Assembly: GCF_006715285.1 (NCBI RefSeq)
Contig: NZ_VFMX01000001.1
Coordinates: forward strand, 558,001-622,000
Reading direction: 5' to 3'
Length of the DNA: 64,000 bases
DNA from: Arthrobacter sp. SLBN-83
GTDB lineage: Bacteria > Actinomycetota > Actinomycetes > Actinomycetales > Micrococcaceae
Below, one piece after another: positions 7,260 through 16,738 of this stretch. How positions within the stretch are numbered: position 1 is the first letter of the stretch; the number at the start of each line of letters is the position of its first letter. Both the position numbers and the translations under genes were made by a program. Below the pieces are notes generated by a model. It had not been told where the DNA came from, made no database searches, and was given only the letters and a program-made list of their open reading frames with translations.

Positions 7260-8258
7260 TCAGGCTGGCGGGGCGGTGCTGCTGCGCAGGACGAGTTCGG
7301 GCTCCACCACCAGCGTCCGCGGTCCTTCCGTACCGTCCAGCGCCCGGAGCATCATGTCCATGCACCGCCGGCCCAGTTCTTCGAAGTCCTGCCGGACCAC
7401 GGTCAGCGGCGGGCTGAAGTAGCCGGCTTCGGGCTGGTCGTCAAAGCCCACCACGGATACGTCCTCCGGCACCTTGATGCCTGCCTCGTTCAGCGCCCGC
7501 AGGACGCCCAGGGCCATCTGGTCGTTGCCTACAAACAGTGCAGTGGCACGGCGGGAGGCTGCCACTTTACGGCCGATGTCATAACCGCTGCCGGCGCTCC
7601 AGTCACCCTCGATTAGAAGGTCGGCATCGAGCCCGGCCGCGTCCAGGGCACACCGCCAGCCGTCGGCGCGGGCCACCGCGTCAATCCAGTCCTGCGGGCC
7701 GGCCACGTGCCCGATGCGGACGTGGCCCTGTCCGATGAGATGCCGCACTGCCAGTTCGGCCCCGCGGCGCTGGTCCACCTTGACGCCGCCAACGGTTTCG
7801 TTTCCGGTGGTTCCCACGGCCACCACAGGCACCCCAATAGGCAGTTCCGCGAGGGCGGCCGGCATCTCAAGGTGCGGAACAATCACCACGATGCCTTCCA
7901 CCGACTGGTCCAGGAAGTGCCGGGCGGCAGCCAGGATGGCATCGCGGTTGACCTCCCGCAGGGCAGCGACGCTGACGAAGTACCCCGCGTCCCGGGCGGC
8001 GCGTTCAACACCCAGCAAAGTGTTGGCAGGCCCGTACTGCGAGAGTTCACTGGCCAGGACGCCGATGGTCTGCGAGCGCCGGGTGACCAGGCTCCGGGCA
8101 GCGGAGTTGCGGCGGTACCCCAGCTGGGCAATCGCCGCCTCCACTTTCTCCCGCGTCCCCATACTCACGTTCGGGTGGCAGTTGACCACCCGGGACACGG
8201 TCTGGTGCGAGACCCCAACCAGCTCCGCCACATCCTCAAGCCTCGGCCGCCGCACCAT
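7260..8258 (-). CDS. LacI-family regulator of the arabinose genes
   Basis: The 332-residue protein has an N-terminal LacI helix-turn-helix (LEDVAELVGVSHQTVSRVVN) with hinge motif NSAARSLVTRRSQTIGVL, followed by a periplasmic-binding-protein-like effector domain. It is the last gene of araB-araD-araA, 6 bp after araA, so it is probably co-transcribed and autoregulated. No clear Shine-Dalgarno sequence precedes the ATG, which suggests translational coupling to araA. Two LacI-type operators in the araB/chvE intergenic region are the likely targets and L-arabinose or a derivative the likely inducer. By context it is an AraR-type repressor of the LacI class; the effector is inferred. Confidence 0.88.
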   Translation of the reverse strand: MVRRPRLEDVAELVGVSHQTVSRVVNCHPNVSMGTREKVEAAIAQLGYRRNSAARSLVTRRSQTIGVLASELSQYGPANTLLGVERAARDAGYFVSVAALREVNRDAILAAARHFLDQSVEGIVVIVPHLEMPAALAELPIGVPVVAVGTTGNETVGGVKVDQRRGAELAVRHLIGQGHVRIGHVAGPQDWIDAVARADGWRCALDAAGLDADLLIEGDWSAGSGYDIGRKVAASRRATALFVGNDQMALGVLRALNEAGIKVPEDVSVVGFDDQPEAGYFSPPLTVVRQDFEELGRRCMDMMLRALDGTEGPRTLVVEPELVLRSSTAPPA

Positions 8259-8264
8259 CTTTGG

Positions 8265-9785
8265 TCAGATCCCCCCGGCCAGCTTGTAGTAGGCGGCATT
8301 CCAGTTCAGGTCCTTCTTGAACTGGCGGATGGTGGTGCCTTCGTCGATGGTGAGCAGCTCCGTCTTGGCAATTTCGGCGAAGTCCTCAAACACGTCCATG
8401 CCCACCTGGGTGGAGAGCACGGTGTGGTGCGCGGCCCCGGCGGTGAGCCAAGCGGCGGCGGAGGTGGCGAAGTCGGGCTTGGGCTGCCAGAGGGCGCGGG
8501 CCACGGGCAGGTTGGGCAACGGCTGGTCCAGGGGGACGACATCGACGGCGTTGGCCACCAGGCGGAAGCGGTCCCGCATGTCGGACAGGGCGACGACGAC
8601 GCCCGGCGAGGCATCGGCGTCGAACACCAGGCGGACGGGGTCTTCCTTGCCGCCGATGCCCAGCGGGTGGATCTCCAGCCGCGGCTTCTGCGCGGTCAGG
8701 GAGGGGCAGACCTCCAGCATGTGGGCCCCGAGGATCTTCTCGGACCCCGGCTCCAGGTGGTAGGTGTAGTCCTCCATCAGCGAGGCGCCACCGGGCAGGC
8801 CAGCGCCCATCACCTTGGCGGCCCGGACCAGGATGGCGGTCTTCCAGTCACCCTCAGCGCCGAACCCGTAGCCTGCGGCCATGAGCCGTTGCACCGCCAG
8901 GCCGGGCAACTGGCGCAGGGCGCCGAGGTCCTCGAACGAAGTGGTGAACGCCGCGGACCCATTGCCCTCCAGGAAGCTGCGCAGGCCCAGTTCGATCCGG
9001 GCCCCATACCGCAGCGAATCGTGCCTGGCCGCGCCTGCGCGGAGCTCCGGCACCACGTCATAAAGGTCCTCATACTCCGCCACCAGGGCGTCGACGTCGG
9101 ACTCCGCGGCGCCGTGCACGGCGTCGGCGAGCTCGTTGACGGACCAGGTGTTGACCGCGACGCCGAAGCGCAGCTCGGCCTCTGTCTTGTCGCCTTCGGT
9201 GACGGCCACGTTGCGCATGTTGTCGCCGAAGCGGGTCAGCTTCAGGGTGCGGATGGCGGCCCACCCTGCGGCGGCCCGCTGCCAGGACCCGACCTGGCGT
9301 GCGACCTCGGGGTTGGAGACGTGCCCGACGACGGTCTTCCGGGCGATGCCGAGGCGGGACTGGATGTATCCGAACTCGCGGTCACCGTGCGCGGCCTGGT
9401 TCAGGTTCATGAAATCGAAGTCGATGTCCGCCCAGGGCAGGTCCCGGTTGGCCTGGGTGTGCAGGTGCAGCAACGGCTTGCGCAGCAGGTCCAGGCCCGA
9501 GATCCACATCTTGGCCGGGCTGAACGTGTGCATCCACGCGGTGACGCCGATGACCGAGTCATCCGCGTTGGCCTCCAGCGCGGTGCGGCGGATGGCGTCC
9601 GAGTCGGTCAAGACCGGCTTCCACACAATCCGCACCGGCACGGCGGAGGAGGCGTTCAGCTGGTTCGCGATCTCCTGTGACTGCGCGGCCACCTGCTTCA
9701 GGACTTCCTCGCCGTAAAGGTGCTGGCTGCCGGTAAGGAACCAGACCTCGTAGCCGTCGAGGGAGGTGTTTGCTGCGGTACTCAT
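8265..9785 (-). CDS. araA: L-arabinose isomerase
   Basis: The enzyme interconverts L-arabinose and L-ribulose, the first step of arabinose catabolism in the cytoplasm, using Mn2+. The 506-residue length is normal for AraA. The four metal/catalytic residues of the Escherichia coli enzyme are all recognisable with a small offset: E311 (GFGAEGDWK), E338 (SLMEDYTYH), H355 ([10 protein letters not shown]) and H453/H454 (AAHHTVLS). The N-terminus [15 protein letters not shown] is diagnostic. AGGAG lies 5 nt before the ATG. It is third in the operon, 38 bp after araD. Confidence 0.98.
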   Translation of the reverse strand: MSTAANTSLDGYEVWFLTGSQHLYGEEVLKQVAAQSQEIANQLNASSAVPVRIVWKPVLTDSDAIRRTALEANADDSVIGVTAWMHTFSPAKMWISGLDLLRKPLLHLHTQANRDLPWADIDFDFMNLNQAAHGDREFGYIQSRLGIARKTVVGHVSNPEVARQVGSWQRAAAGWAAIRTLKLTRFGDNMRNVAVTEGDKTEAELRFGVAVNTWSVNELADAVHGAAESDVDALVAEYEDLYDVVPELRAGAARHDSLRYGARIELGLRSFLEGNGSAAFTTSFEDLGALRQLPGLAVQRLMAAGYGFGAEGDWKTAILVRAAKVMGAGLPGGASLMEDYTYHLEPGSEKILGAHMLEVCPSLTAQKPRLEIHPLGIGGKEDPVRLVFDADASPGVVVALSDMRDRFRLVANAVDVVPLDQPLPNLPVARALWQPKPDFATSAAAWLTAGAAHHTVLSTQVGMDVFEDFAEIAKTELLTIDEGTTIRQFKKDLNWNAAYYKLAGGI

Positions 9786-9823
9786 GGGTTCTCCTGAAAA
9801 GTTATAAGGGGGACGGCGTTGAA

Positions 9824-10552
9824 TTACTGGCCGTAGACGTTCTGGTAGCGGGAGTAGAGCGAATCAATGTGGCTCGGGTCGATGGGCAGGGGTTCGCCCA
9901 GTTGCCGGGAAATATGGACGGTGCGCGCCACTTCCTCGCACATCACGGCGGCTTTCACCGCGGACCGGGCGTCCTTGCCGATGGTGAACGGACCGTGGTT
10001 CTGCATCAGGACCGCTGGCGAATTGGAGTTCTTCAGCGTCTCCACGATCCCGTGCCCAATCGAGTCGTCGCCGATCAGCGCGAAAGGGCCCACCGGAATC
10101 TCGCCGCCGAACTCGTCCCCCATCATGGTCAGCACGCAAGGGATCGCCTCCCCCCGGGCCGCCCACGCCGTGGCATAGGTGGAATGCGTGTGCACCACCC
10201 CGCCCACCTCGGGCATGTGCCGGTAGACGTAGGCGTGTGCGGCGGTATCGGACGACGGCGACAGCGGCGGATTGCCCCAGTCGACGGTCCCGCCTCCACC
10301 AAGGTTGGTGCCCCGGACGGGGGTGCCGTGCAGGTCGGTCACGATCATCTGCTCCGCAGTCAGGTCCTGATAGGAGACTCCGGAGGGCTTGATGACCATG
10401 AGGTCGGTGCCCGGCACCCGGGCAGAGACGTTGCCCGCGGTCCACACCACCAGTTCGTACCGGGTCAGCTCGGCGTGCAGCGCACACACTTCCTTACGGA
10501 TCCGGGCAATGGTCTGCAGGATCGCCGGGGTTACACCGGTACCGGCGGTCAT
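9824..10552 (-). CDS. araD: L-ribulose-5-phosphate 4-epimerase
   Basis: This 242-residue class II aldolase-family enzyme converts L-ribulose 5-phosphate to D-xylulose 5-phosphate, which then enters the pentose phosphate pathway. Family marks are the N-terminal [12 protein letters not shown] phosphate/substrate loop, VIKPSGV, the zinc-binding [14 protein letters not shown] and a third metal histidine in ARTVHIS. The ATG overlaps the araB stop codon by 4 bp (ATGA), indicating translational coupling. Gene order araB-araD-araA-regulator supports the role. Confidence 0.96.
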   Translation of the reverse strand: MTAGTGVTPAILQTIARIRKEVCALHAELTRYELVVWTAGNVSARVPGTDLMVIKPSGVSYQDLTAEQMIVTDLHGTPVRGTNLGGGGTVDWGNPPLSPSSDTAAHAYVYRHMPEVGGVVHTHSTYATAWAARGEAIPCVLTMMGDEFGGEIPVGPFALIGDDSIGHGIVETLKNSNSPAVLMQNHGPFTIGKDARSAVKAAVMCEEVARTVHISRQLGEPLPIDPSHIDSLYSRYQNVYGQ

Positions 10553-12321
10553 GCGGACACCTCCACAGCGGTTGCCGGCAGGTTGCCGGTGCCCGGCAAA
10601 TCAGCCTGCGCCGCTTTGCGCTGGATGACCTTGAGCCGGTGCATGACGTCACTGCTGCCGCGGCCGAAGTAGTCGTGCAGCGTCCTGTACTCCTGGAACA
10701 ATTCGTCGTAGGCGGCCACGTTTTCCGGTATCGGTGTGTACACCTCCCCGGGTTCGGCGCCCATCGCAGCCGCAGCCTCGCGGATGTCCGCGTAGGCGCC
10801 CGCGGCCACGGCAGCGTGGATGGCCGAGCCCAGCGCCGGGCCCTGTTCCGAGCCGATGGTGGACAGCTGCAGGCCGGTGGCGTCCGCGTAGATCTGCATG
10901 AGGAGTTTGTTCTTGAGCAGGCCGCCGGCCACGATGAATTCCTTGACGGGGACGCCGGCGTCGCGGAAGGCGTCCACGATGGTGCGGGTCCCGAAAGCCG
11001 TGGCTTCAAGCAGCGCGCGGTACGTGTCTTCCGGTCTGGTGGCCAGGGTCTGGCCCACCACAATCCCGGAGAGCTCGTGGTCCACCAGGACTGAGCGGTT
11101 GCCCGAGTGCCAGTCGAGGGCGATCAGGCCGTGTTCCCCGATGGCCTGCCGCGAGGCGAGTTCGGTGAGGTACTCGTGGATGCCCAGGCCCGCATCCTTC
11201 GCAGCCTGGTGGTATTCGGGCGGGACGCCGTACTTGGTGAACCAGCCAAAGATGTCCCCCACGCCGGATTGGCCGGCCTCGTAGCCCCAGAGGCCGGGTA
11301 CGATGCCGCCGTCCACGGCTCCGCACATCCCGGGCACCTCGCGCAGTTCCGTGCCGTTCATGACATGGCAGGTGGAGGTGCCCATGATGGCCACCAGCTG
11401 GCCGGAGTCCACGGCCTTGGCAGCCGGGGCAGTGACATGCGCGTCGACGTTTCCCACGGCCACGGCGATGCCTTCCGGCAGTCCGGTCCAGGCAGCAGCC
11501 TCGGCGGTAAGGGTGCCTGCGGCATCCCCCAGCCGCCCGATGGTGTGCTCCAGCTTGGAGCTGACGAAGTCTTTGAAGTCCGGGTTCAGGGCAGCAAGGA
11601 AGTCCTCCGACGGATAGCGGCCATCCTGGTAAATCCCCTTGTAACCGGCCGTGCAGGCATTGCGGACGTACCGGCCGCACAGCTGCCAGACGATCCAGTC
11701 CGCCGCCTCCACCCAGTGGTCCATGGCGGCGTAGGCTTCCGGGTCCTCTTCCAGCAGTTGCAGGCCCTTGGCGAACTCCCATTCGGAGGAGATCAGTCCC
11801 CCATAACGCGGAAGCCAGTCCTCACCCCGGTCGGCGGCGAGGCGGTTGATCCGGTCAGCCTGCCCCTGCGCTGCGTGGTGGCGCCAGAGCTTCACATAGG
11901 CATGCGGCCGGTTGGCGAAGCCGGGCAGTTCGTTCAGGGGGGTGCCGTCGGCCTTGACGGGCACCATGGTGCAGGCGGTGAAGTCCGTGGCAATGCCGAC
12001 GACGGCGGCAGGGTCGATCCCGGCGTCCGCCACCGCGGCGGGCACAGCCCTGCGCAGGACCTCCCGGTAGTCGTTGGGCACCTGGAGTGCCCATTCACCG
12101 GGAAGCCTTGCGGGATGTCCATCGGATTCCGCGCCCGCTGTATCTTCGGGCAGGGAATCGGTGACCACCGCGTGCGGGTACTCGTGGACGGCGCTGCCGA
12201 GTTCCCTGCCGTCGCGGACCCGCACCACCACGGCACGGCCGGACAGGGTCCCGTAGTCCACCCCGATGACGTACTGGTCAGCGCGGGGATCGGAGCTGGA
12301 TGTGGACAACGTCTCTGGCAT
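10549..12321 (-). CDS. araB: L-ribulokinase
   Basis: This FGGY-family sugar kinase phosphorylates L-ribulose with ATP. The 590-residue protein shows the N-terminal [15 protein letters not shown] phosphate loop, the domain-2 segment GIIVP-like [20 protein letters not shown], and the C-terminal ATP-site motif [25 protein letters not shown] lies 7 nt before the ATG. It is the first gene of the arabinose operon. The promoter must lie in the 12322-12420 region, next to the first of two operators shared with the divergent transporter genes. Confidence 0.97.
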   Translation of the reverse strand: MPETLSTSSSDPRADQYVIGVDYGTLSGRAVVVRVRDGRELGSAVHEYPHAVVTDSLPEDTAGAESDGHPARLPGEWALQVPNDYREVLRRAVPAAVADAGIDPAAVVGIATDFTACTMVPVKADGTPLNELPGFANRPHAYVKLWRHHAAQGQADRINRLAADRGEDWLPRYGGLISSEWEFAKGLQLLEEDPEAYAAMDHWVEAADWIVWQLCGRYVRNACTAGYKGIYQDGRYPSEDFLAALNPDFKDFVSSKLEHTIGRLGDAAGTLTAEAAAWTGLPEGIAVAVGNVDAHVTAPAAKAVDSGQLVAIMGTSTCHVMNGTELREVPGMCGAVDGGIVPGLWGYEAGQSGVGDIFGWFTKYGVPPEYHQAAKDAGLGIHEYLTELASRQAIGEHGLIALDWHSGNRSVLVDHELSGIVVGQTLATRPEDTYRALLEATAFGTRTIVDAFRDAGVPVKEFIVAGGLLKNKLLMQIYADATGLQLSTIGSEQGPALGSAIHAAVAAGAYADIREAAAAMGAEPGEVYTPIPENVAAYDELFQEYRTLHDYFGRGSSDVMHRLKVIQRKAAQADLPGTGNLPATAVEVSA

Positions 12322-12400
12322 GGGTTTGCCTCCGTCCGAGAGGCGGGGGCCTCTTTACCGGGTTTGTAGGGGTCGGGGTCGAGCTAAGTGCTGCAGCAAG

Positions 12401-12415
12401 TGTGAACGCTAACAA
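12401..12415. promoter_or_regulatory. Arabinose operator, araB-proximal copy
   Basis: TGTGAACGCTAACAA has the CG centre and the CTAACA arm typical of LacI-family operators. It is the exact reverse complement of the second copy at 12465-12479, 64 bp away. Confidence 0.75.
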
Positions 12416-12464
12416 AGAAGATGTCAACGGACTCGAAAAAGTTGCGAAAATCCCCGCTGCAGTC

Positions 12465-12479
12465 TTGTTAGCGTTCACA
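12465..12479. promoter_or_regulatory. Arabinose operator, chvE-proximal copy
   Basis: TTGTTAGCGTTCACA is a 15-bp exact inverted copy of the site at 12401-12415. Its first six bases are also the -35 box of the chvE promoter, so bound repressor would exclude RNA polymerase. Confidence 0.75.
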
Positions 12480-12493
12480 AAGCAGTCTATATT
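12465..12493 (+). promoter_or_regulatory. Promoter of the sugar ABC transporter genes
   Basis: TTGTTA (12465-12470) and TATATT (12488-12493) with a 17-bp spacer form a good sigma70-type promoter. It gives a leader of about 88 nt to the ATG at 12588. Confidence 0.65.
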
Positions 12494-12587
12494 GAACCGA
12501 CACATCAACAATGTGGCCAGGACCAGGGAGCGTCGGAGCTGCCTGGTCCAACAACACTTCGCGGCAATGCTGCTGCGGAAGGAGAAA

Positions 12588-13718
12588 ATGGTGAGAATCA
12601 AAAAACTCATGGGCGCGGTGGCCCTTGTCCTCGCCCTGACGGTGGGCGCCACCGGCTGTGGTTCCCGGGGCGGAGCCGCCACCGAATCCGGCAGTGCCGC
12701 CAAGCCCAGCGACTCACTGGTCGGGATTTCGATGCCCACGCAGACCTCCGAACGGTGGATTGCCGATGGCGCCAACGTGGAGAAGTCGCTGAAGGACCTT
12801 GGCTACAAGACGGACCTCCAGTTCGCCAATGACGACATCCCCACCCAGGTGTCGCAGATCGAAAACATGCTGACCAAGGGCGCCAAGGCCCTGATCATCG
12901 CCGCCATTGACGGCACCACCCTGACCGATGTCCTGGCCAAGGCCAAGGACCAGAACGTCAAGGTCATCGCTTACGACCGCCTGATCAACGGCACCCCGAA
13001 CGTGGATTACTACACCACGTTCGACAACTACACGGTGGGTGTGCAGCAGGCCACCTCACTGCTGACCGGCCTGGGCCTCCTGGACGCCAGCGGCAAGAAG
13101 GTTGACGGCAAGGGCCCCTTCAATATCGAGCTTTTCGCCGGCAGCCCCGATGACAACAACGCCAACTTCTTCTGGAGCGGCGCCATGGACACCCTGAAGC
13201 CGTACATGGATGCCGGCACGCTGAAGGTCCCCAGCGGCCAGACCAAGTTTGAGCAGGCCGCGATCCTCCGCTGGCAGGCACCTGTGGCACAAAAGCGCAT
13301 GGAGGACATCATTACCTCCGCCTACAGCTCGGGCACCAAGCTGAACGGCGTCCTCTCCCCGTACGACGGCCTGTCGATTGGCATCATCTCCGCCCTCACC
13401 AGCACCGGCGGCTACGCCAAGGGCAGCCTGCCCGTAGTCACGGGCCAGGACGCCGAAAAGGGCTCCGTCAAGTCCATCGTCGCCGGCGAGCAGTACTCCA
13501 CCATCTTCAAGGACACCCGGCAGCTCGGCGCGCAGGCCGTCAAGATGGTTGACGCTGTCCTCAAGGGCCAGGAGCCGGAAACCAACGACACCAAGACCTA
13601 CAACAACAAGGTCAAGGTTGTCCCGGCGTTCCTGCTGAAGTCCGTGATCATCACCAAGGACAACTACAAGAAGGAACTGATCGACTCGGGTTACTACACC
13701 GACGCCGACGTCAAGTAG
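12588..13718 (+). CDS. chvE: Sugar-binding lipoprotein of a ChvE-type ABC importer
   Basis: This is the extracytoplasmic substrate-binding component of a multiple-monosaccharide ABC transporter. The 376-residue precursor starts with [20 protein letters not shown] and a lipobox ending at C24 (GATGC), so it is a membrane-anchored lipoprotein. The mature protein is a type I periplasmic binding fold ([51 protein letters not shown]). GAAGGAG lies 3 nt before the ATG and 6 nt before the next in-frame GTG, so the GTG at 12591 is an equally good start. Divergence from araB and shared operators suggest arabinose (and perhaps galactose or xylose) as ligand; this is inference. Confidence 0.92.
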   Translation: MVRIKKLMGAVALVLALTVGATGCGSRGGAATESGSAAKPSDSLVGISMPTQTSERWIADGANVEKSLKDLGYKTDLQFANDDIPTQVSQIENMLTKGAKALIIAAIDGTTLTDVLAKAKDQNVKVIAYDRLINGTPNVDYYTTFDNYTVGVQQATSLLTGLGLLDASGKKVDGKGPFNIELFAGSPDDNNANFFWSGAMDTLKPYMDAGTLKVPSGQTKFEQAAILRWQAPVAQKRMEDIITSAYSSGTKLNGVLSPYDGLSIGIISALTSTGGYAKGSLPVVTGQDAEKGSVKSIVAGEQYSTIFKDTRQLGAQAVKMVDAVLKGQEPETNDTKTYNNKVKVVPAFLLKSVIITKDNYKKELIDSGYYTDADVK

Positions 13719-13727
13719 TCAGCGTCC

Positions 13728-13766
13728 GGGGCTGTGGCCCGGGCTTCCGTCCCGGGCCACAGCCCC
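13728..13766 (+). terminator. 16-bp intercistronic hairpin between chvE and gguA
   Basis: GGGGCTGTGGCCCGGG pairs perfectly with CCCGGGCCACAGCCCC around a 7-nt loop. There is no T-tract, and the genes on both sides belong to one transporter. It more likely stabilises the 3' end of the binding-protein message or partly terminates transcription than ends the operon. Confidence 0.65.
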
Positions 13767-13825
13767 ACCCGCGCCCTCCTGCAGCAGCAGGAAGGCAAGC
13801 TCCGAACAGTCAGTGGGAATTGACG

Positions 13826-15355
13826 ATGAACTCACCCATTCTTCAAATGCGAGGAATTACCAAGACGTTCCCGGGCGTCAAAGCGCTGCAGGACGTCACC
13901 CTGGATGTGAACCGTGGCGAGGTCCACGCCATCTGCGGGGAAAACGGAGCCGGCAAATCGACACTCATGAAAGTGTTGTCCGGCGTCTATGCACATAACA
14001 CCTTTGACGGTGACATCCTCTTCGAAAACGAACCCTGCAACTTCTCCAGCATCTCGGACAGCGAAAAACGCGGAATCGTCATCATCCACCAGGAACTGGC
14101 CCTCAGCCCGTACCTGTCGATTGCCGAGAACATCTACCTTGGCAACGAACAAGCCACCAACGGGTGGGTGGACTGGCGCAAGACCAACCTGGAGGCAGCC
14201 AGGCTGCTCGCCCGCGTCGGCCTGGACGAGAACCCTGTCACCCCTGTACAGCACATCAGCGTGGGCAAACAGCAACTGGTGGAAATCGCCAAGGCGCTGT
14301 CCAAGGAAGTGAAGCTGCTCATCCTGGACGAGCCTACGGCCGCCCTCAACGACGAGGATTCCGGCCATCTGCTGGACCTGATCCTCCACCTCAAGGGCCA
14401 GGGCGTCACCAGCATCATCATCAGCCACAAGCTCAATGAGATCCGCAAGGTCGCTGACGCCGTCACCATCATCCGCGACGGCAAAACCATTGAGACCCTG
14501 CGTCTTGACGAAGGCCAGATCACGCAGGAGCGGATCATCCGCGGCATGGTCGGCCGGGACCTGGAGAGCCTGTACCCCGACCGCGAGCCGCACATCGGAG
14601 AGGAAGTCCTGCGGATCGAAGACTGGTCCGTGCGCCATCCCCAGGACCACACGCGCATGGTGGTCAACAACGCCAACCTGCATGTCCGGAAGGGCGAGGT
14701 GGTGGGATTGGCCGGGCTGATGGGCGCCGGGCGCACCGAGCTTGCCATGAGCGTCTTCGGGCGCACGTACGGAACCGCCACGTCAGGGAAGGTCTACAAG
14801 TACGGCGAGGAAATCAACACTGCCACGGTGTCCGACGCCATCAGGAACGGCATTGCGTATGCCACCGAAGACCGCAAGCACTACGGCCTGAACCTCATCG
14901 AGGACATCAAGCGGAACGTCTCCCTGGCGGCGCTGCGCAAGCTCGCCAAACGCGGATTCGTGGACAAGAACCAGGAAACCGTGGTGGCCAACGGCTACCG
15001 GAAGAGTATGAACATCAAGGCTCCGTCGGTGGCGGCCATTACCGGAAAACTCTCCGGTGGCAACCAGCAGAAGGTGGTGCTGAGCAAGTGGATGTTCTCC
15101 GATCCGGACGTGCTCATCCTCGACGAACCCACCCGGGGGATCGACGTCGGCGCCAAATACGAGATCTACACGATCATTGCGAAACTTGCGGCCGAAGGAA
15201 AAGCCGTCATCGTAATCTCCTCGGAACTGCCTGAACTGCTGGGCATCTGCGACCGCATCTACACGCTGGCCGCCGGCCACATCACAGGTGAAGTTCCCAT
15301 TGCCGAGGCCACCCAGGAAACCCTGATGCACTACATGACCAAAGAGAAGGAATAG
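13826..15355 (+). CDS. gguA: Sugar ABC transporter, tandem ATP-binding subunit
   Basis: The 509-residue protein contains two ABC domains, as in the CUT2 family (GguA/MmsA/XylG type). Domain 1 has Walker [10 protein letters not shown] (residues 38-46), signature [15 protein letters not shown] and Walker [12 protein letters not shown]. Domain 2 has the degenerate Walker [10 protein letters not shown], signature [13 protein letters not shown] and [13 protein letters not shown]. It energises sugar import with the binding protein upstream and the permease downstream. The ATG at 13826 (GGGA 7 nt upstream) is preferred over an upstream TTG at 13820. Confidence 0.95.
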   Translation: MNSPILQMRGITKTFPGVKALQDVTLDVNRGEVHAICGENGAGKSTLMKVLSGVYAHNTFDGDILFENEPCNFSSISDSEKRGIVIIHQELALSPYLSIAENIYLGNEQATNGWVDWRKTNLEAARLLARVGLDENPVTPVQHISVGKQQLVEIAKALSKEVKLLILDEPTAALNDEDSGHLLDLILHLKGQGVTSIIISHKLNEIRKVADAVTIIRDGKTIETLRLDEGQITQERIIRGMVGRDLESLYPDREPHIGEEVLRIEDWSVRHPQDHTRMVVNNANLHVRKGEVVGLAGLMGAGRTELAMSVFGRTYGTATSGKVYKYGEEINTATVSDAIRNGIAYATEDRKHYGLNLIEDIKRNVSLAALRKLAKRGFVDKNQETVVANGYRKSMNIKAPSVAAITGKLSGGNQQKVVLSKWMFSDPDVLILDEPTRGIDVGAKYEIYTIIAKLAAEGKAVIVISSELPELLGICDRIYTLAAGHITGEVPIAEATQETLMHYMTKEKE

Positions 15356-15359
15356 CGAC

Positions 15360-16637
15360 ATGTCCGCCCTCAGAGAATCGCTCGGATTCCTTACAAGCCA
15401 ACTGCGCCAGGTGGGCATCTTCGTTGCCCTGATCCTGATTGTCCTCCTGTTCCAGGGACTGACCGGGGGGATCCTGCTGGAACCACAGAACGTCACCAAC
15501 CTGGTGGTCCAGAACAGCTACATCCTGATCCTGGCCATCGGCATGGTCATGGTGATCATTGCCGGGCACATCGACCTTTCTGTCGGCTCCGTGGCCGGGT
15601 TCATCGGCGCCGTTGCCGGCGTCATGATCGTGCACTGGGGCTGGCCGTGGTGGGCCGCCATCCCCGCCTGCCTACTGGTCGGCGCCCTGGTGGGTGCCTG
15701 GCAGGGCTACTGGATCGCCTACGTGGGGATTCCGGCCTTCATCGTCACGCTGGCGGGCATGCTGATCTTCCGTGGGCTGACCCTTATCACCCTGAAGAAC
15801 CAGCAGATCACCCCCTTCCCGGCCGAACTGCGTGCCCTCGGCGGCGGCTTCCTTCCCGACCTCACTGGCGGCACCTCCGTGCTGGAGTGGCTCACCGTCA
15901 TCCTGGGCGTCGGGGCCACGGCTGCGCTGCTGATCCAGGCGCTCAAGGAACGCCGGATCCGCCGGAAGTTCGACCTCGAAAGCGAGCCACTGGTCTGGTT
16001 CGTCATCAAGACCGCCTTCACAGCGCTGCTCATGCTCATCATCACGTTCCTGCTGGCGTCCTATCGCGGTACCCCGATTGTCCTGGTGGTCCTGGCCGCC
16101 TTGGTGATCGCCTACACGGCCCTCATGAACAACAGTGTCTTCGGGCGGCACACGTACGCTATTGGCGGCAACCTGCACGCGGCTGAACTGTCCGGCATCA
16201 AGACCAAGGCCGTGACGTTCCGGCTCTTCGTGAACATGGGCGTGCTGGCCGCGCTGGCGGGCCTCGTCTTCACCGCCCGGCTCAACTCGGCTCAACCGGC
16301 CGGTGGAACCGGCTTCGAACTGGATTCCATCGCCGCCGCCTTCATCGGCGGCGCCGCGGTCACCGGTGGTATCGGAACCGTCGCCGGAGCCATGATCGGC
16401 GGACTCATTATGGGTGTGCTCAACAACGGCATGTCCATCCTGGGCCTGGGTACTGACTACCAACAGCTCATCAAGGGCCTGGTGCTCCTTGTCGCCGTTG
16501 GCTTCGACATCTTCAACAAGAACCGCAGCGGTGGCGGCGGCGAAATTGGAAAGCGCTTCAGGCTGAAGACCTCCCCTTCGCCCGCACAGGAAAAGCCGGC
16601 TCCGGCCAGTGAAGCGGTGGAAGCAGGCGTCAAGTAG
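15360..16637 (+). CDS. gguB: Sugar ABC transporter permease
   Basis: The 425-residue membrane protein is the CUT2-type permease of the same importer. It has multiple hydrophobic helices, with the family signatures AIGMVMVIIAGHIDLSVGS near the N-terminus and GGAAVTGGIGTVAGAMIGGL near the C-terminus. A longer hydrophilic insertion around ALKERRIRRKFDLESEP matches the GguB/MmsB-type permeases rather than the shorter RbsC. The gene starts 4 bp after the gguA stop. The C-terminal tail is Pro/Ala-rich and cytoplasmic. A strong hairpin follows. Confidence 0.94.
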   Translation: MSALRESLGFLTSQLRQVGIFVALILIVLLFQGLTGGILLEPQNVTNLVVQNSYILILAIGMVMVIIAGHIDLSVGSVAGFIGAVAGVMIVHWGWPWWAAIPACLLVGALVGAWQGYWIAYVGIPAFIVTLAGMLIFRGLTLITLKNQQITPFPAELRALGGGFLPDLTGGTSVLEWLTVILGVGATAALLIQALKERRIRRKFDLESEPLVWFVIKTAFTALLMLIITFLLASYRGTPIVLVVLAALVIAYTALMNNSVFGRHTYAIGGNLHAAELSGIKTKAVTFRLFVNMGVLAALAGLVFTARLNSAQPAGGTGFELDSIAAAFIGGAAVTGGIGTVAGAMIGGLIMGVLNNGMSILGLGTDYQQLIKGLVLLVAVGFDIFNKNRSGGGGEIGKRFRLKTSPSPAQEKPAPASEAVEAGVK

Positions 16638-16660
16638 GACGAACCGCCACCTGCGCACCC

Positions 16661-16705
16661 GAAGGCTCCTGTTGCCCGGACCAAGTCCCGGCAGCGGGAG
16701 CCTTC
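16661..16705. terminator. Hairpin between gguB and the convergent MFS gene
   Basis: GAAGGCTCC and GGAGCCTTC close a long stem that continues with GCCCGGA/TCCCGGC-type pairs around CCAAG. No T-tract follows on either strand. It probably terminates the transporter operon and protects against the convergent transcript. Confidence 0.6.
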
Positions 16706-16738
16706 GCTGCGTCCGGCTCCAGCACATGCTGCGCCTGT

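Noticed and set aside
7707..9680. 657-codon plus-strand frame
   Set aside because: It is the antisense shadow of araA and its regulator; the translation is Gly/His/Val-rich without any family motif.
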